Shown here: one piece after another, positions 62,301-64,000 of the stretch
How the letters are laid out: every line of letters starts with the position of its first letter
Position numbering within the stretch: the stretch's first letter is position 1
Made by a program: the position numbers and the translations under genes
Assembly: GCA_943368475.1 (NCBI GenBank)
Contig: CALRLF020000004.1
Coordinates: 1 to 64,000 of the forward strand
Reading direction: 5' to 3'
DNA length: 64,000 nucleotides
Origin: UBA1930 sp943368475
GTDB taxonomy: Bacteria > Bacteroidota > Bacteroidia > Chitinophagales > Chitinophagaceae
The notes under the pieces: model-generated
The model's database searches: none
What the model was told of the DNA's origin: nothing
What the model saw: the letters and a program-made list of their open reading frames with translations, nothing else

Positions 62301-62843
62301 CAAATAGCAGATATTACTGCAAAACTACAAGCCAATAAAACAGTAGAAGTAAACTGGACAAGCACTACAGAAATAAACCTAAGTACCTACAAATTACAGC
62401 GTAGCAACGATGGTAACAACTTTACTACAATAGGTATAATAGCTCCTAAAGGTGCAAGTAACTATAGCTTTAATGATGATTTGAATATGCTTACTGTATT
62501 GCCTACAACCATTTATTATCGATTAGAAGCAGTAGATAATGATGGCAGCAAAACATACAGTAAAATAGTTGCCTGCAAATTGCAGGTTGCAACTAAGGCA
62601 TTGGTTATCTATCCAAATCCAGCACAAGCAACAATATATGCACAAGTAACAGTTGTAAAAGCAGGAGTAGCAGTAATAAGAATTGTAGATGTACTTGGTA
62701 GAGTAGTAAATACTCAAAAAATACCATTAGCTATAGGCACTACAATAGTGTCAATACCTGCAACAACATTAACATCGGGTAACTACATACTCGAAATATA
62801 TAATGCAGATGGTAAACAACAACAGCGTTTTGTAAAGGAATAA
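59367..62843 (+). CDS. Secreted GH128-like glycosidase with four cadherin-like repeats and a T9SS tail
   Basis: 1158 residues with a signal peptide (MKKFFLSFLFVISIIDSYAQ). The catalytic part (about 110-340) matches the GH128/Asl1-like core: STFNEPDHAG with Glu181 as probable acid/base and WLTEFNANVN with Glu286 as probable nucleophile. A beta-sandwich follows. Four tandem repeats of about 100 residues (nucleotides about 61058-62283), each starting like ANLxxLxLSxGxLSP and ending TYTVxVxR, are cadherin-like beta sandwich domains. The end carries a type A sorting domain (ALVIYPNPAQ to QQRFVKE) for T9SS export. GH128 enzymes cut beta-1,3-glucans; this substrate is inferred. Confidence 0.87.
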   Translation: MKKFFLSFLFVISIIDSYAQLTVYSSLNLQGTSANCVTGTIYIGSNIPNGLDNTIESISLNKGFMATFAENEDGSGERFTYMATKTNIHINLAFVLQNKVSFIRVIKLPNVVTKKKGVGHSDYKVIADLKGTWFYDWGPFDHSLPTTEFVPMMWNAGHASQTNINATIAKDSLTHLSTFNEPDHAGQAEMTIAESMQPYKDLLRIAQRMGSPACTEGQHRVWLDTFVTRAKEENLAVDYICDHWYDWGNWLSTLNPNPNANDVFNRFKTYINNLYDFHKKPIWLTEFNANVNRSPAVHEAFMALALPWLDANPNVERYAYFFGNDYQIYSSPGVLSPGGQFYANHASTDANPENVVDTRPSTVSVLASWNPSAILEGGRGVTTFTPTFLATNITAPSGLIRGSGVALPPTGSSNGYWGGASWSTTTAKDGIDDNKFLTFSLKSNNSKSVNYHSIDKLNIRISSAGPIQYFIDYKVDNGIYRPIDTIKGPTRTTGNYQLGPIRLHNIPGLQDVPPTSTVTFRITPFDATGTGSFLIGSGTADTDPDLVITGGFSDINPITPTATTADLSALSLSSGSLSPTFAAATNSYLANVSSATSSITVTPTKANVNATIQVRINNEAFQSVNSGSPSHTLNLNDGNNTIEILVTGQGGTPIKTYTVTVNRQSSNANLDNLSLSAGTLSPTFATAITSYTATAAGASTIRVTPTRQNAFSTIHIRVNSGDYVQASSGIASAALALNVGNNIIDVRVTSQDGSTIKTYTVNVLRPSVNADLSGLAIGSGSLSPVFSSATTSYTATSTNAATVVVTPTVAEANATIEIRSNTGSYSPTASGVGTSVTIGNISANNTINVRVTAQNGSTTKTYTINIRRLSTNANLNSLVLSAGTLNPSFSTNTTTYSTSVANTTTSITVTPTSTSNFATIESKVNAEAFAPVTSGTASNALNLNVGNNNIEVKVTAEDGIATRTYTINATRVSSVVPVQIADITAKLQANKTVEVNWTSTTEINLSTYKLQRSNDGNNFTTIGIIAPKGASNYSFNDDLNMLTVLPTTIYYRLEAVDNDGSKTYSKIVACKLQVATKALVIYPNPAQATIYAQVTVVKAGVAVIRIVDVLGRVVNTQKIPLAIGTTIVSIPATTLTSGNYILEIYNADGKQQQRFVKE

Positions 62844-62903
62844 AAAAGATACAACTTAACAATACAATGGTTGTAAAACAGAAAGATTAAAACTTACTAA
62901 ATA

Positions 62904-63302
62904 TCACATTACAAAATACACTTTTGCAATTTTGTTATTTTCAATAATGTAAATAGCAATGGCTCTAAAAGGTGGTTTTTCTTTGTTGAATAGTACAGAT
63001 TCTTCATCTATTATTTTATTACCCAAAATCATTCTTGATTTAATAGTACAAAACAGGTTGGGTGTATTGGTAAACATCTCAGCATATTCTTTACGCATAC
63101 TATTTTTTCCCTTATACAAAAATGTATTGGGGAATGAATATACTTCTACAGAGTCGGCATAAGGTTGTAAAAATGCTTCTACATCTCTTTTGTTATAGCC
63201 ATTCAATTGTTCATCTACTAATTTTTCTGCTATAGACTTTTCCTGAGCAACAACAAATTGTATGGTAAAAAGAGTTAAAATTAAGAAGCATAATTTTTTC
63301 AT
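62904..63302 (-). CDS. Secreted NTF2-like (SnoaL-type) protein
   Basis: 132 residues with a signal peptide (MKKLCFLILTLFTIQFVVAQ). The mature part has the NTF2-like start EKLVDEQLNGYNKRDVEAFL and the pocket strand AIAIYIIENNKIAKVYFV. The family fold binds small molecules or catalyses isomerisations; the role is unknown. Confidence 0.82.
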   Translation of the reverse strand: MKKLCFLILTLFTIQFVVAQEKSIAEKLVDEQLNGYNKRDVEAFLQPYADSVEVYSFPNTFLYKGKNSMRKEYAEMFTNTPNLFCTIKSRMILGNKIIDEESVLFNKEKPPFRAIAIYIIENNKIAKVYFVM

Positions 63303-63372
63303 GGTGTAAATTGTTTATAGAAATAGTACAATTGATTTAATTCTGGGAAATTAACAAATAATAGAGTATATG

Positions 63373-63408
63373 AAAAAGGATGCAGCAATTAATTGCTGCA
63401 TCCTTTTT
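63373..63408. terminator. Perfect 36-base palindromic terminator
   Basis: AAAAAGGATGCAGCAATT (63373-63390) is followed directly by its exact reverse complement (63391-63408). It ends in a T run on each strand, so it can stop transcription of the T9SS gene on the minus strand (stop at 63429). Confidence 0.85.
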
Positions 63409-63428
63409 GAAGTAAGAAATCTTTTGTT

Positions 63429-64000
63429 TTATTCCTTTATCAATTTCAAGGTTTCATTTTTATTACTGCCTTTAATTGTAACAAAATAAACTCCGGCAGC
63501 TAGTTGACTAACCTGTAGTGGAATAACTGTTGTACCACTAGTAATAGTTGGATTTTGCTGCATTATTATTTTTCCAGAAATATCGCTAACGCTGATGTTA
63601 ATTTTTTCGGTACTAGTTTGTTGAATTTGTAACCATGCTGTATTTTTTACAGGGTTAGGTAACAAAGTAATGTTTGTTTTTAAACTTAGCTTAATTGGCA
63701 CGGTTGCAGAATAAGTAAAGCCACCATTTTTATCTTGCATTTTTAATCTGTAATATAAAGTAGTAGCACCTAAATTACTGGTGTTAAAATCTGTAAATTG
63801 ATAGGCGTTTGTGTTATTACCTTTTGCCACAATTGTACCAACAGCATTAAAAGATGTATTATTAAAACTACGTTCTATAATAAATTGATCAGTGTTTATT
63901 TCATTACTGGTATGCCAGTTTAATTGCGTATTACCATTTTGTAAGTTACCAGTAAAGCTTTGTAAAGTAAGTGGAACTGCTGTAATAGAAGCGTCTATTA
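63429..64000 (-). CDS. T9SS type A sorting-domain protein (5' part beyond the window)
   Basis: The reading frame is open from base 64000 to the stop at 63429, so the N-terminus and signal peptide are outside. The visible 190 residues hold a beta-sandwich module (LTLQSFTGNLQNGNTQLNW, then NEINTDQFIIERS) of the type that precedes the tail, then the sorting domain with LLPNPVKNTAWLQIQQT, VSDISGKIIMQQN and the closing AAGVYFVTI and LKLIKE. It is a second exported T9SS cargo next to the glycosidase. The cargo part cannot be named. Confidence 0.9.
   Translation of the reverse strand, partial: IDASITAVPLTLQSFTGNLQNGNTQLNWHTSNEINTDQFIIERSFNNTSFNAVGTIVAKGNNTNAYQFTDFNTSNLGATTLYYRLKMQDKNGGFTYSATVPIKLSLKTNITLLPNPVKNTAWLQIQQTSTEKINISVSDISGKIIMQQNPTITSGTTVIPLQVSQLAAGVYFVTIKGSNKNETLKLIKE

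Noticed and set aside
1..64000. tRNA or rRNA genes, CRISPR arrays, riboswitches.
   Set aside because: I read the intergenic gaps and found no cloverleaf-like sequence, no regularly spaced repeats and no known aptamer core.

Overview
The window looks like a chromosome segment of a low-GC member of the Bacteroidota, most likely near the Chitinophagaceae; the genus cannot be set from sequence alone. Signs of this phylum are T9SS C-terminal sorting domains, -7 boxes of the TAnnTTTG type, the near absence of Shine-Dalgarno sites, and families found mainly there: the HYC_CC_PP-like Cys-rich protein, DUF5916, DUF4476, an MG2/plug-like protein, and propeller histidine kinases with LytTR regulators. 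I see no rRNA, tRNA, CRISPR array, transposase, integrase or phage gene. The content is mostly housekeeping genes with envelope and outer-membrane genes between them.

Layout. 1-8.9 kb: recQ (cut by the left edge) divergent from kdsD-manC; feoA-nadD; ybeY; mnmG; an ECF sigma factor with its small zinc-binding anti-sigma partner. 9-14 kb: two secreted amidohydrolase-like genes separated by a frameshifted four-helix-bundle (23S-IVP type) gene flanked by inverted repeats. 14-24 kb: a DUF5916 protein, a lone ExbD, psuK-psuG for pseudouridine breakdown, a propeller kinase/LytTR pair, and a DUF4476 protein. 24-29 kb: a Zn-ribbon protein, a short SSB, a Pif1-like helicase with HRDC and HTH parts, and a ChrA-type transporter. 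29.5-36 kb: a Cys-rich secreted protein next to a TonB receptor with an N-terminal heavy-metal-associated domain, an Mrr-type endonuclease, and an MG2 protein. 36-43 kb: polA, a GxxExxY gene flanked by inverted repeats, a PfkB sugar kinase, a TPR histidine kinase, and a frameshifted DUF1801 gene. 43-52 kb: a COG3014-like/LpoB-like lipoprotein pair, dusB, a CPBP protease with a DUF2007 gene, pheS, a desaturase, and the C-terminal half of a split transketolase. 52-64 kb: a stand-alone T9SS-CTD-like small protein, a DUF3089 lipoprotein, fasciclin, a methyltransferase/esterase pair, a B12-type radical SAM protein, an L,D-transpeptidase, a GH128-like secreted glycosidase with four cadherin-like repeats, an NTF2-like protein, and a T9SS protein cut by the right edge.

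The most unusual signal is repeat-based. Two small genes of families that occur scattered in genomes (four-helix bundle and GxxExxY) each sit in an intergenic gap between imperfect inverted repeats. Related ACCACAnAG-type repeats occur elsewhere without an ORF (8.9, 25.2-25.4, 48.4 kb). This suggests small repeat-bounded cassettes with no transposase of their own. A different palindromic repeat lies in frame inside the radical SAM gene. A second pattern is that several start codons lie only 4-5 nt after a TAnnTTTG box, which would make those mRNAs leaderless or nearly so.
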